A stretch of DNA of 64,000 nt. Source: Sedimenticola_A sp040506895 (GTDB lineage Bacteria; Pseudomonadota; Gammaproteobacteria; Chromatiales; Chromatiaceae). Location: positions 3,831,792 through 3,895,791 of the forward strand of contig JBEVVY010000001.1 in assembly GCA_040506895.1 (NCBI GenBank), read 5' to 3'. The position numbers and the translations under genes are program-made. Positions 41,244 through 49,858 of this stretch are shown piece by piece (positions within the stretch are counted from its first letter, which is position 1; every line of letters begins with the position of its first letter). Below the pieces are notes generated by a model that was given only the letters and a program-made list of their open reading frames with translations, had not been told where the DNA came from and ran no database searches.

Positions 41244-41438
41244 CTAGTCGAATATGATCATTGCGATTACGAAAACAAGCCCTCCCAGCACAACGCCATT
41301 GATGATGCCGCTGCCTATGCGATTGCTGAATTCGCGCTGTTGAACAGTGCTCAGTCTGCAGTACCCTGCGGGCTTCCTGAAGCCCCAGATGATGCCTACA
41401 ACAAAGGCAACCGCTGTCATTATCACTATTTCACTCAT
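41244..41438 (-). CDS. Small two-helix membrane protein
   Basis: 64 residues with hydrophobic helices at about 4-19 (VIMTAVAFVVGIIWGF) and 43-63 (IINGVVLGGLVFVIAMIIF) and a polar loop between. Not recognised. The short length leaves doubt, but the helix-loop-helix pattern and clean start support coding. Confidence 0.5.
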   Translation of the reverse strand: MSEIVIMTAVAFVVGIIWGFRKPAGYCRLSTVQQREFSNRIGSGIINGVVLGGLVFVIAMIIFD

Positions 41439-41723
41439 CAGTTCATCTCAAAATAAGCCTGAAAGTTCTCCTATTGTTGCCGCAGAAGCAGCAGAGGTCT
41501 AGCGAGAATTTTGGCCAGGAGCCGAAGAGGAGAAAGCGGATACTTGAAAATCTGAATGGCTCGATGGCCTTCGATTGAGCGGATCATGATATGCCACTAG
41601 AATAGGCAACTTTAGCTGGTTGGTCTTGCCGTATTGACGTCACATTTCGTCACCTGAACGAAATAGTGAGAGATTCAGAAGCCCTTCCCAGGAAAGAATT
41701 AATAATAAAAAGGGAGATCTGCA

Positions 41724-42862
41724 GTGCTGATTGATTCTGTAATGACATACATTGGAGTGTCTGTCTGGATACTCATCGGTATAACGCTCAAAGCACTTTT
41801 CAGTTGGGGAACGAACCCGGACCGCAGTCGACGTAGCATTGCGCTGGTCTTGGATCTTTTCTTGATAAGCTTCATTCTCGGCAACGTGTTGATCATGCTG
41901 GTAGAAGGGGGGTACGAAAGTGGCCTTGATAACAGCACGCTCACCCAGGTCGTTCTTGTAGCCGGCTTTATAGCCCCTCCACTCATATGGGCCTTATTTG
42001 AAAGTTCAGACTATCGTGCAACACCTGGCAAGTTGTTATTCAAGCTTGCAGTTTCCAACCGCAACAAATCAAAACCATCGTTTACCCAGGCATTCATACG
42101 TAACATCGTAAAATGGATGTCTATTGCCAATTGGCCTTTGTTTTTGCTCAATATTGCCTTCTTTCACTATAAAGGACATGCGTTACACGACCTTGTTGTC
42201 AAAGGTTTTACATCTCGCCTGCCAGAAGGCATAGGGCGAAAACTTGGTGATACAAAGATCTATGTGTCAAATCACCAGGATAATTTTGACTTCAATGATC
42301 ATGAGGACGCTGGACAGTATGGTGAAATGTTGCTTCTCAAAGAGCTGGAGCGGCTGAAATCAGAAGGCAAGATTCTTGATTATGGAGCCACAAGGAATAT
42401 GGTTTTCAGAAACAAGAATTTCGAGATGGATGCTTATGCGCTCGTACAGAATGTAGGCATCATAGTCATGGAGGCCAAGTTCTATTCCGGGAAAATTTAT
42501 CCGACTGGTTTTGATATGTGGGATAACGTTAAGCCTGATGGCACAAATTCCCCAAAGAAAAATCCTTGCTTACAGATCGAACGCACGACAACCCTCTTTT
42601 GTGACTTGTTGGACTCCAGGGATATAAACAAGTGGCCTGTTTACCCCTGTGTGGTTATTGCTCATCCGAACGCACAATTAGTCTGGGGGAAAGCGCTCCA
42701 CAATATTTCGTACTACGACTGGATATGCTGGAAGACCAGCTTAGCGACGGCGTGGACCCTGATGCACGTATTGTCTTCAGCGACAATGATCACGATGAGA
42801 TACGAAAGCTGCTGGAAGAACACGAAAAAGAGTATGTTGATAGGTCACCAGAATTTGCATGA
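41724..42862 (+). pseudogene. RDD-NERD membrane protein with a frameshift near its 3' end
   Basis: GTG start at 41724 with agggaga six bases upstream. An N-terminal RDD-type membrane domain (helices about 7-22, 35-60 and 72-92; YRATPGKLLFKLAVSN; LHDLVVKG) is joined to a nuclease-related NERD domain from about residue 190, with EMDAYALVQNVGIIVMEAKF holding the E-D-ExK residues. In the current frame the protein runs to 42902 with an atypical tail. A second frame (42632-42862) continues with SAPQYFVLRLDMLEDQLS and ends PEFA. One extra G in the G5 run at 42685-42689 would restore a 379-residue protein. Either a base-call error or a recent inactivation. Confidence 0.72.
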
Positions 42863-42992
42863 GTATTCTGATGAAAATGACCGGTATCTATTCCCGCTGT
42901 GAGTCTTAACGGCAGTCCAAAAGCAGGTCTGCTGGTGTAAGCTTTCCCACCAGGCAACAAGAGCCGGCCTCCTGATCTCAAGAGGCTGGCGT

Positions 42993-43220
42993 TTATGCTC
43001 CGGAGCGCACTGGCAGGAGGTGGCAAATCAGTCGCGACAGGCTGGCAACAATGAGTGCAACCGTACCGAGGGTTCCTGTAAGCAAACTAAGGTATGCGGC
43101 AATCCAGGAGTCGGTAAGCACTGTCAGTCCACTGGTAAAGATGCACAGTGTTACAAGTATGAATGTGGCCATGGCGGAGAGGGTGGAAAAACGTGGAAGT
43201 TGATTCATAAGTTCACTCAT
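42993..43220 (-). CDS. Possible small membrane protein
   Basis: 75 residues with two hydrophobic stretches (ATFILVTLCIFTSGLTVL and AAYLSLLTGTLGTVALIVAS). No recognised family and only a weak ribosome site. Supported by hydrophobic pattern only. Confidence 0.35.
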   Translation of the reverse strand: MSELMNQLPRFSTLSAMATFILVTLCIFTSGLTVLTDSWIAAYLSLLTGTLGTVALIVASLSRLICHLLPVRSGA

Positions 43221-43727
43221 TGTTACGTCATATTTATATTCATTTTTTGTCCGCTCTCCTTGTTACGAATTCACCTGAAACTGCAACGCCGGTGTGATAC
43301 AGCAATACATCGCGAAAAAGGGTGATAGACCGTTTTAAACAACCTCGTTAATTCCTCATCACTGTTGTTGGACAGCTTGAACGGAAAGGTCACGCCTCCT
43401 GCCGGACAACCTTGTGACTGCAAAGCAAACTGCGTTCCAGGTGATAAAAATATAATTCATTCAATATGTTACGAGTATGCTTCTGTTTTATTTGACTGGG
43501 CTGATGTGAACAAATTGTTCTGTGCACTCAGCTGGAATGGAACGGGCCATTCAATTTGGATGTGGAAATCAATGGGATAGGTGCCGCTCGATGGGATGCG
43601 TCGATTTCCCCAAGGCCCTCTTCCGATGGACAATGAGAAATCTGTGACCGGTTACTTGGGGCCGGGTCCGGCCCAGTGCTCATCAAGTAGGGATGTTCGC
43701 AGGGCCCACCAGGGATTCAGCGCCGCT
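43221..43727. other. Intergenic region with no convincing feature
   Basis: 507 bases between the small membrane ORF and the end of mltF. A 71-codon frame at 43365-43580 has no family resemblance and no ribosome site. No clear repeat or hairpin stood out. Confidence 0.6.
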
Positions 43728-45125
43728 TCACAGCATTGCGGGTGTGGTCACCTTGAGCGGTTCTTTGGGTTTCTCGACCGGAGGAGCCTGCTGCTGGTTG
43801 TGCCAAACGAGAAGCTCGTAATAGTTGCGGATGTTGTCCACGTAGGTTACGGGTTCGCGTCCCCTGGCATAACCGTGCTTGACGGTCTTGAAGTGCTTCT
43901 CCTGGGAGAGCAGGGGGAGATACTGCTTCACATCCGCCCACTTGTCGGGATTGCCGCCGCCCCGCTGGGTCAGGATGCGGGCATCTTCCAGGTGGCCATA
44001 TCCCACGTTGTAGCCGGCCAGGGCGAGCCAAAGCCGGTCAGGGTTTTTGATACGTTTCGGCAGCTTCTTCTCCACCAGGCGTACATACCTGGCACCGCCC
44101 ATGATGCTCTGGGCGGGGTCCGTGCGGTCCTCAATGTCGAGCTGCTTTGCCGTCGCATTGGTAAGCATCATGATGCCTTTCACCCCGGTGGGGGAGACCG
44201 CCTTGGGGTTCCAGTGGGACTCCTGGTAGCCGATGGCGGCCAGCAGCTGCCAGTCCAGGTCGGTCTTCTCACCTGCCCGCTGGAAGAGGGGCATCAGGTC
44301 CGGCAGACGTTTTGCGATATGGCGTGTGAAGGTCCGCTTGTCGACGAAGCCCAGGCGCTTCACGTGGCCGTAGTAGCGCTCGATCAGCTGTTTCAGTGCC
44401 CCGTTCTTTTTCTGCTTCTCGATAAAGGCTGCTGCAGCATCATAGAGACTGCTGTCTTCTGCGTGCTGAAAGGCCCAGGCAAGGGGCTGGGGCTCTGTCA
44501 GGTCGAACGCCACTTTCAGATCGGCGTAGAGCTGGAGACTGAGGGCGGCCTCGTTTGAGTCGGCGATGGTGTAATCGATCACCTGCTCGTTGACCAGGTA
44601 GAGAAGCTCCTCGCTTTCCAGGTCGGTCTGGGCGATCCACTTGAGTGCTGGGTGTTTCTCCCTGAGCTTTTCCAGTTGCTCTTCATGGCTGCTGCCGGCA
44701 ATGATCTCGAGGGTGCCGCTGACGGTGTCCGTGATCTTCCTGGGTCGCTTGTTACCCGAGCGGTAAATCACCTGCTGGGTGATCTGCTGGTAACTGGGAG
44801 AGAATCGGACCATGGTCTCCCGTTTCGGGGTCATGGTCAGGCCGGCGGCGGCAAGATGGGCCTCGCCACGGGTGATCATCGGCAGGATATCCGCAAAGCT
44901 GTCGGGGATGATGTACTTCACCTTCACCCCGAGCTCTTTCGCAAACATCTCCACAAGCTCGTACTCGAAGCCCTTGTACCCCTGGGGGCCCTCGTAATAG
45001 GTGGTCGGGCTGTTGCGGGTGATGACCAACAGGGTGCCTTCATCCTTGATGCGTTCCACCAAGGGTTCAGGGATACTGCAACCGGCCAGCAGGGCAGCGA
45101 TAATGAGAGCAAGGAACCAACGCAT
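43728..45125 (-). CDS. mltF: Membrane-bound lytic murein transglycosylase F
   Basis: 465 residues. The signal peptide ends in lipobox LLAGCSIPEP. A periplasmic solute-binding-like (SBP_bac_3) domain spans about 30-265 and a lysozyme-like SLT domain about 285-450, with catalytic glutamate in AAIGYQESHWNPKAVSPTG. It cleaves peptidoglycan to 1,6-anhydro products. The two-domain order defines MltF rather than MltC/E. Confidence 0.93.
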   Translation of the reverse strand: MRWFLALIIAALLAGCSIPEPLVERIKDEGTLLVITRNSPTTYYEGPQGYKGFEYELVEMFAKELGVKVKYIIPDSFADILPMITRGEAHLAAAGLTMTPKRETMVRFSPSYQQITQQVIYRSGNKRPRKITDTVSGTLEIIAGSSHEEQLEKLREKHPALKWIAQTDLESEELLYLVNEQVIDYTIADSNEAALSLQLYADLKVAFDLTEPQPLAWAFQHAEDSSLYDAAAAFIEKQKKNGALKQLIERYYGHVKRLGFVDKRTFTRHIAKRLPDLMPLFQRAGEKTDLDWQLLAAIGYQESHWNPKAVSPTGVKGIMMLTNATAKQLDIEDRTDPAQSIMGGARYVRLVEKKLPKRIKNPDRLWLALAGYNVGYGHLEDARILTQRGGGNPDKWADVKQYLPLLSQEKHFKTVKHGYARGREPVTYVDNIRNYYELLVWHNQQQAPPVEKPKEPLKVTTPAML

Positions 45126-45250
45126 ACAGTTTTGGAATGCAACCTATGTCTTTGCCAAAACGGGCTAGTCCCTGCGCCCGATTGATGTAGAATTACCGCT
45201 TATTGTAGATCAGCCCATTCCATTCTGCACTGCAGAAAATCCGGCGGTTT

Positions 45251-45314
45251 CACCCTGGAGGGTTGCCCGCGATGAGCATGGATCTTTAGTCAATTGGAGA
45301 GGTGCCGGAGCTGG
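45251..45314 (+). repeat. Upstream copy of tRNA-Ser leader plus 5' tRNA fragment
   Basis: 64 bases that match 45391-45454 with three differences, exactly 140 bases apart. The last 19 bases, from 45296, equal the first 19 of the tRNA-Ser, so this is a truncated tRNA copy with its leader. Confidence 0.85.
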
Positions 45315-45390
45315 GTGAGGTGAGACCGAATGTCCGGTGGACATTCGCAGCTCATCGAACGCGAGGCAGGGATAGCCGAGCCGGGTGCGT

Positions 45391-45435
45391 CACCATGGAG
45401 GGTTGCTCGCGATGAGCATAGATCTTTAGTCAATT

Positions 45436-45454
<19 letters not shown>
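45391..45454 (+). repeat. Leader and 5' end of the intact tRNA-Ser, direct repeat partner
   Basis: Second member of the 64-base direct repeat. It runs from caccatggag through the tRNA D-arm start. Confidence 0.85.
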
Positions 45455-45529
<75 letters not shown>

Positions 45530-45532
<3 letters not shown>

Positions 45533-45563
45533 GCAAAAGGCCCCATCCGGGGCCTTTTGCTTT
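45530..45563 (+). terminator. Strong intrinsic terminator of tRNA-Ser
   Basis: aaagcaaaaggcccc and ggggccttttgcttt form a perfect 15-bp stem with loop atcc, starting four bases after the tRNA CCA. Confidence 0.92.
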
Positions 45564-45583
45564 ATGGGAGAGGGCGGCTTTGA

Positions 45584-45781
45584 TGGGAACCCTTCGGTTC
45601 GATAAAAATGCAGGAGCATTTTTGACGCCGCGCAGTCTGCGGCGCCCCAAAGGGGTGGCGCACAGGGATGTGCGCCATCAATCCCTCCCTCGGCAATTGC
45701 TCCTGCATTGCTCTCGGCTTTGGCTCCTGGCGTCGCTCTACCTCCCCCATCCATGGGGTCGTACCTCCTGCATCCCTGCAG
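45584..45781. repeat. Array of short hairpins with a shared loop core
   Basis: Successive palindromes: gaaccc-ttcggttc; aaaaatgc-agga-gcattttt; gccgc-gcagtct-gcggc; tggcgcac-agggat-gtgcgcca (45656-45677); cccc-atccat-gggg (45745-45758); ctgca-tccc-tgcag (45768-45781). Several have a loop reading agggat or its complement atccct while stems differ. The phrase gctcctgcattgctct also occurs near 49930. No ORF is convincing. Confidence 0.7.
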
Positions 45782-45784
45782 TCG

Positions 45785-45799
45785 TCTCCGCCATATAAA
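45785..45799 (+). repeat. 15-bp direct repeat of tRNA-Ser 3' end (copy 2)
   Basis: Exact copy of 45518-45532 without the rest of a tRNA. Either a tRNA remnant or an attachment-like repeat. Confidence 0.85.
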
Positions 45800-45838
45800 A
45801 ACAGAAAAAGCCCGCCTTCCAGCGGGTTTTTCTGTTTT
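45797..45838 (+). terminator. Second intrinsic terminator
   Basis: aaaacagaaaaagcccgc and gcgggtttttctgtttt pair with one bulge around cttcca. It follows the 3' tRNA remnant just as the first terminator follows the intact tRNA. Confidence 0.88.
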
Positions 45839-46020
45839 CAGAAGCAGGTAACATGGATCTCCATTACAAAGTAACCGGTCGGCAGCGGCGAAAATTCCCT
45901 TATCGTCCGATCAATGCTAACTTGCTGGCTACCCGGTGCTCATGGCAAGTAGTGATTGCATCAAAAGACGAGGCCGGATGACGAACTGCGCCTGATTCGA
46001 GACTTGAGAGCTAAAAAGTT

Positions 46021-46836
46021 ATGGAACTGGATCTTGATGGTGGACGCCTGGTGATTTTCCTGGGCGGATTTTCGTTGTTTATATTGCTTGAATCGATCTT
46101 TCCCGCCCGCAGTTGGCAGGGGAGTCGGGTCAAGCGCCTCTTTTTTCACTCTGTCGTTGCCGCATTCAATACGTTTCTGGTGCGTATCCTGATCTACGTG
46201 CCCTTTCTGCTTTGGATTGTCTACGTCGAGCAGCAGGGCTGGGGTATCTCCCGCTGGTTGGGTCTCAACGGCTGGCTGGAGATTGTTCTGTCACTTATCA
46301 TGCTGGATCTCTTTGACTACTTCTGGCACCGCGCTAATCACCGCATTCCGTTTCTCTGGCGTTTTCACAAGGCACACCACGCGGATAACGAGATGGACGT
46401 GACGACCGCCCTGCGTTTTCACCCGGGGGAACTGTTCCTTTCATCCTTAGCCAAGGCCTTGTGGGTGCTGATCTGGGGGCCTACGGCGATCGCCTGGTTC
46501 ATCTTCGAGGGCCTGATCAGCCTGTGCGCCCAGTTTCACCATAGCAATATCGATTTCCCTGATCCGGTCGAACGCCTGTTGTCACGGGTCATCGTGACAC
46601 CACGCTTTCATACCTCGCATCATATTGTCGATCGTCAGTACGGGGATGCGAATTTCTCAACCATCTTCAGCTTTTGGGACCCTCTTTTCAGAAGCTATAA
46701 CCAGGTCCCGCGCGGCCCTGAGGGTCAGGATGCTGAAGATGCCATCGGACTGCCCGAAGCACGGGATCTGTCACTCTCGCTCCGTGCCTGGTTCTCAGAA
46801 CCCTTCAGTCGCCGGAACATGGGTTTGTCTGATTGA
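46021..46836 (+). CDS. Sterol desaturase / fatty acid hydroxylase family protein
   Basis: 271 residues, integral membrane di-iron oxygenase family. Several hydrophobic helices alternate with the histidine boxes HRANH, HKAHH, HHSNIDFPD and HTSHHI, which supply the iron ligands; the family pattern is HX3-4H...HX2-3HH...HXXHH. It probably hydroxylates or desaturates a lipid or carotenoid; the substrate cannot be told. It is preceded by two terminators and followed by small secreted-protein genes. Confidence 0.88.
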   Translation: MELDLDGGRLVIFLGGFSLFILLESIFPARSWQGSRVKRLFFHSVVAAFNTFLVRILIYVPFLLWIVYVEQQGWGISRWLGLNGWLEIVLSLIMLDLFDYFWHRANHRIPFLWRFHKAHHADNEMDVTTALRFHPGELFLSSLAKALWVLIWGPTAIAWFIFEGLISLCAQFHHSNIDFPDPVERLLSRVIVTPRFHTSHHIVDRQYGDANFSTIFSFWDPLFRSYNQVPRGPEGQDAEDAIGLPEARDLSLSLRAWFSEPFSRRNMGLSD

Positions 46837-46887
46837 ATAAGTGGTGATAGTTTGCCGTAAAACCTGTTTATCCTGAGGAGGATTGTT

Positions 46888-47157
46888 ATGAAAAAGATAC
46901 TGAGCCTGTTGTTACTGATCCCTTTGGCCGCGATTGCTGCTGAGCACGGTGGCAAGCCGATGGTAAAGAAGAAGCCCGTTCAGAAGATCTCTGAACATGC
47001 GGGCAAGGGAATGGAGCAGAAGTCTGAAAAGGCAGCAGAGCACGGCGGGAAGCCCATGCCAGAGAAGGCCAGTGAGCATGCGGGCACTGCGGCAGAGCAT
47101 GGTGGCAAGCCAATGAAAAAGAAGGCCAGTGAACATGCGGGTACGCCCGTTGAATAG
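46888..47157 (+). CDS. Small exported repeat protein, EHGGKPM / EHAG motifs
   Basis: 89 residues. A signal peptide (MKKILSLLLLIPLAAIAA) is followed by a Lys/His/Glu-rich mature part built of six short units: EHGGKPM occurs three times and EHAGK or EHAGT three times, alternating. gaggagg eight bases before the ATG is a strong ribosome site. Histidine-rich spacing hints at metal binding, but this is conjecture. No family recognised. The next gene starts 12 bases after its stop. Confidence 0.78.
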   Translation: MKKILSLLLLIPLAAIAAEHGGKPMVKKKPVQKISEHAGKGMEQKSEKAAEHGGKPMPEKASEHAGTAAEHGGKPMKKKASEHAGTPVE

Positions 47158-47168
47158 GACCTGATCCA

Positions 47169-47636
47169 ATGTCGAAGTCTATTCGATTACTTGTCGGTAT
47201 CGCCTGGCTTTCGGGCACTATGGCCCTGTCTGCAGGTAGCGCCTACGCCGCCGATGAGCCTACAGAGAAGCGCAAGTATTACGTCGAGGACATCAAGTCG
47301 ACGATGATGAAACATATCGACACAAAGGTGGATGATAAAGGTGTCTTCCGCCTGCGTGACGATAAGACCGGTGAAATACTGGAGCTGAAATTCGTTCAGA
47401 TCCATGATCCGGTCAGGCAGATCGGCAGTGATATCTATTTCGCCTGTACGGATTTCCACGTGGTGGGCAAGCCGGACAAGCTTTACGATCTCGATTTCTG
47501 GATGAACGATCAAACAGGCGAGCTCAGGATCTACCAATCGAAAGTACACAAGGAGCCCCGCTGGTCCTTGTTGTATGGCTGGTACAAACAGCCGCGCTAC
47601 ACCTTCGTCAATGATGAGATCGAGTATCTCTATTGA
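47169..47636 (+). CDS. Secreted protein of unknown function
   Basis: 155 residues with signal peptide (cleavage near AYAADEPTEK). The mature part is a compact alpha/beta protein with VFRLRDDKTGEILELKFVQI, then YFACTDFHVV and YDLDFWMNDQTGELRIYQ, looking like a small ligand-binding or NTF2-like fold; not assigned. It is likely co-transcribed with the repeat protein upstream. Confidence 0.78.
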   Translation: MSKSIRLLVGIAWLSGTMALSAGSAYAADEPTEKRKYYVEDIKSTMMKHIDTKVDDKGVFRLRDDKTGEILELKFVQIHDPVRQIGSDIYFACTDFHVVGKPDKLYDLDFWMNDQTGELRIYQSKVHKEPRWSLLYGWYKQPRYTFVNDEIEYLY

Positions 47637-47795
47637 GTGTAACCTGAAGTAAAACACGGTAGTGCACCCCCCCCTGGGCCGTTCTGTGGGCTGCCCAACA
47701 ATGTAAGCCCGGGCCGGGGTGGGAATAATATTCTTATTTTGTTACCTTGACACCTTCGCGGTCTGGGACCGTTGTCGGGTGTTCGGGGTGCTGAA

Positions 47796-48461
47796 GTGAA
47801 TATTGGGAAGCTGAAGGGTAATGCGGTTTTTGGCTTGTTGCTGCTGGTAATAACGGGGCTTATGGTCCTGGTCTCTTTTTTCTGGTTTTCCGAACCGCCT
47901 GAAGTGGAGCGGCAGGTTATCGAGAAACGACCGGTTGATGATGGCCCTTTACCCGAGCCGCCACCGGTGCCATCTGCCAACGATGAATACAGGCCGGCAT
48001 GCTGGACGGAGCTGGGTCATCGCGACCACTTCGGCAGTGACCTGGCAGGATCGGGGTATCGGGAACTGTTCGGGGGGTATGAGCAGATTCTGGAGCTGAA
48101 GCAGCGTTGGGGACATGACCGGGAGTGCAGTCTCTGGGGATTGTCATGGACCTATTCAGTGGACCAAGCCGCTGCCATCGGGCTGTTGGTGGCGGATGAG
48201 GGCAACACCCGCCTGCACGGTATGCAGGTGATCGTTTCGCCGGATGGGGATTTCCTCGAATCACACGCCACCTGGCACGAAATTACCCAGGAGCGACTGG
48301 GCAGCATGGACCCGACCGGTGGAATCACCATAGGCCGATTTCTGGCAGATCAACCGCTACCGGAAAAAGTCAGGCAGTTTATCGGTGGCCATGTGAGCAA
48401 TATTGAAAGAGAGGCAATGGAGCAACCTGTCTCTACAACTTCAGAGATCACCGCCTTCTGA
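47796..48461 (+). CDS. Single-pass membrane protein of unknown function
   Basis: 221 residues from the GTG at 47796, preferred over TTG at 47772 because ggggtg lies upstream and the peptide then begins just before the membrane helix (AVFGLLLLVITGLMVLVSFFWF). A proline-rich stretch (GPLPEPPPVPS) leads to a soluble, probably periplasmic domain with two cysteines (PACWTELG, RECSLWGL). Not recognised. Confidence 0.68.
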   Translation: MNIGKLKGNAVFGLLLLVITGLMVLVSFFWFSEPPEVERQVIEKRPVDDGPLPEPPPVPSANDEYRPACWTELGHRDHFGSDLAGSGYRELFGGYEQILELKQRWGHDRECSLWGLSWTYSVDQAAAIGLLVADEGNTRLHGMQVIVSPDGDFLESHATWHEITQERLGSMDPTGGITIGRFLADQPLPEKVRQFIGGHVSNIEREAMEQPVSTTSEITAF

Positions 48462-48471
48462 GTGTTGCGGC

Positions 48472-49365
48472 CTACTTCTCTTCCTTATCGATCTCTCCCA
48501 TCAGCCAGTCGTAAAACACCTGCATGGCGTAGGTGAGCTGACGATTCTGCTGGTAGACCAGGTAGAAGGCTCGCTTGGTCTCCAGCTCAAGGTCGAAGGG
48601 CTTCACGAGCTGACCGTATTCCATCTCGCGTTCCACCAGGCTCTGATCCGCCAGGGCAATGCCGACCCCCTCCATTGCTGCACTGATGGTGAGGGAGGTA
48701 CTGGAGAGGGTGATGCTCTTGCTCTCGGGGGTCAGGCTGACGCCTGCCTTGCCGAGGATGCGTGACCACTCATCCTCCCTGCCGGCGACCTGAAGCAGGG
48801 TGTGGCCGGCAAGATCTTCCGGGGTATTGAGGGGGGCCTGCTCTTGCATGAGTTTGGGGCTGCAGAACGGCACCAGGGTGACACTGCGGAGAAAGTGGGC
48901 ATCCACATGCTCCCACTCGCCATGACCGAAATAGATCGCCATGTCCGTATCGGAGTGGGCAAAGTCGATCAGGGCGGTGGATGCGCTGAGCCGGAGCTCC
49001 ACGTCCGGGTGCTGTTTCTGGAAGTCACGGATACGGGGTACCAGCCAGCGGGTGAGAAAGGCCGGTACCACGCTGATATTGACGGCACTGGTGTTGGGGG
49101 AGGCGATGAGTCGTCGGGTGGCGATGTCGATCTCGTCGAGGGCATGGGCCACCGCATCGAGGTATTTCTCTCCGGCAGTGGTCAGGACGGTGCGGCGGTT
49201 TTCCCGGCGAAAGAGGGGGATTCCCAAGTAATCCTCAAGTGTCTTGATCTGGTGGCTGACAGCCGACGGCGTGACACACAGCTCCTCCGAGGCCTTGTTG
49301 AAACTGCCCAAACGTGCGGATGCCTCGAAACTCCGCAGTGCATTGAGGGGGGGTAGGCGCCTGAT
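48472..49365 (-). CDS. LysR-family regulator, GcvA-like, with apparent ATC start
   Basis: The frame from 49365 gives 297 residues, the normal length: RRLPPLNALRSFEASARLGS, then SFNKASEELCVTPSAVSHQIK is the complete helix-turn-helix, and a LysR substrate-binding domain follows (about 92-290). The start codon expected by homology is ATC at 49365-49363, with ggaga seven bases upstream and an in-frame TGA further up; there is no ATG, GTG or TTG between. The first ordinary start (TTG, 49311) would remove part of the DNA-binding domain. Either a non-canonical start, a base-call error or a start-loss mutation. The target genes are unknown. Confidence 0.85.
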   Translation of the reverse strand: MRRLPPLNALRSFEASARLGSFNKASEELCVTPSAVSHQIKTLEDYLGIPLFRRENRRTVLTTAGEKYLDAVAHALDEIDIATRRLIASPNTSAVNISVVPAFLTRWLVPRIRDFQKQHPDVELRLSASTALIDFAHSDTDMAIYFGHGEWEHVDAHFLRSVTLVPFCSPKLMQEQAPLNTPEDLAGHTLLQVAGREDEWSRILGKAGVSLTPESKSITLSSTSLTISAAMEGVGIALADQSLVEREMEYGQLVKPFDLELETKRAFYLVYQQNRQLTYAMQVFYDWLMGEIDKEEK

Positions 49366-49612
49366 TTGAATTCTCCAATAGATGAGAAAAATTCAACTAT
49401 ATCGTGAAAAATGATCGTTTGTGAAGGTCGGGGTGAGAATCTAGTATTTGAACCATGTTCCGAGGTGCTGGATGGTGTTGCAAAGTCACCATTCCGCAGT
49501 CACGGTTCAGAGCGTTGACCTGATTTTCAGGAGTGGCGTTCATCCAATGGTCCGTTGATTTGCTTTAACGGCCATTTAATCCTCCTCCTTTGAACCTTAT
49601 TGCGTTTTGGTT

Positions 49613-49642
49613 ACGGCAGACTCCTCAGTCTGCCGTTTTTTT
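49613..49642 (+). terminator. Intrinsic terminator upstream of tandem repeats
   Basis: acggcagact-cctc-agtctgccgt, a perfect 10-bp stem followed by seven T. No plus-strand gene is visible immediately upstream. Confidence 0.85.
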
Positions 49643-49858
49643 ATGTACAGGATGTACGGTATACCGCGGGAGGCATGGATGCCGGGAGCGGATATGTACA
49701 GGATGTACGGTATACCGCGGGAGGCATGGATGCCGGGAGCGGATATGTACAGGATGTACGGTATGCCGCGGGTGCAGGGATGCACACGACTCCATGGATG
49801 GAGGAGTTAGAGCGAAGCAGGATGCCAGAGCCGAGGAGCAGCGCATGTACAGGATGTA
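49643..49858 (+). repeat. 51-bp tandem repeat, three copies plus a partial fourth
   Basis: Copies begin at 49643, 49694 and 49745 with atgtacaggatgtacggta; the first two are identical, the third diverges after about 26 bases. A fragment recurs at 49845. Each full unit holds two small palindromes, gtac-aggat-gtac and ggcatggatgcc. Reading frames through it are repetitive and have no ribosome site. Confidence 0.88.

Noticed and set aside
42685..42692. Programmed -1 frameshift in the RDD-NERD gene
   Set aside because: The site tgggggaaa does not fit an X XXY YYZ slippery heptamer well and no stimulatory structure is evident; an indel in the G run is simpler.
43365..43580. 71-codon ORF between the accessory region and mltF
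   Set aside because: No ribosome site, no hydrophobic or domain pattern.
49643..49795. CRISPR array
   Set aside because: The 51-base units are directly adjacent without unique spacers, and no cas genes are present.
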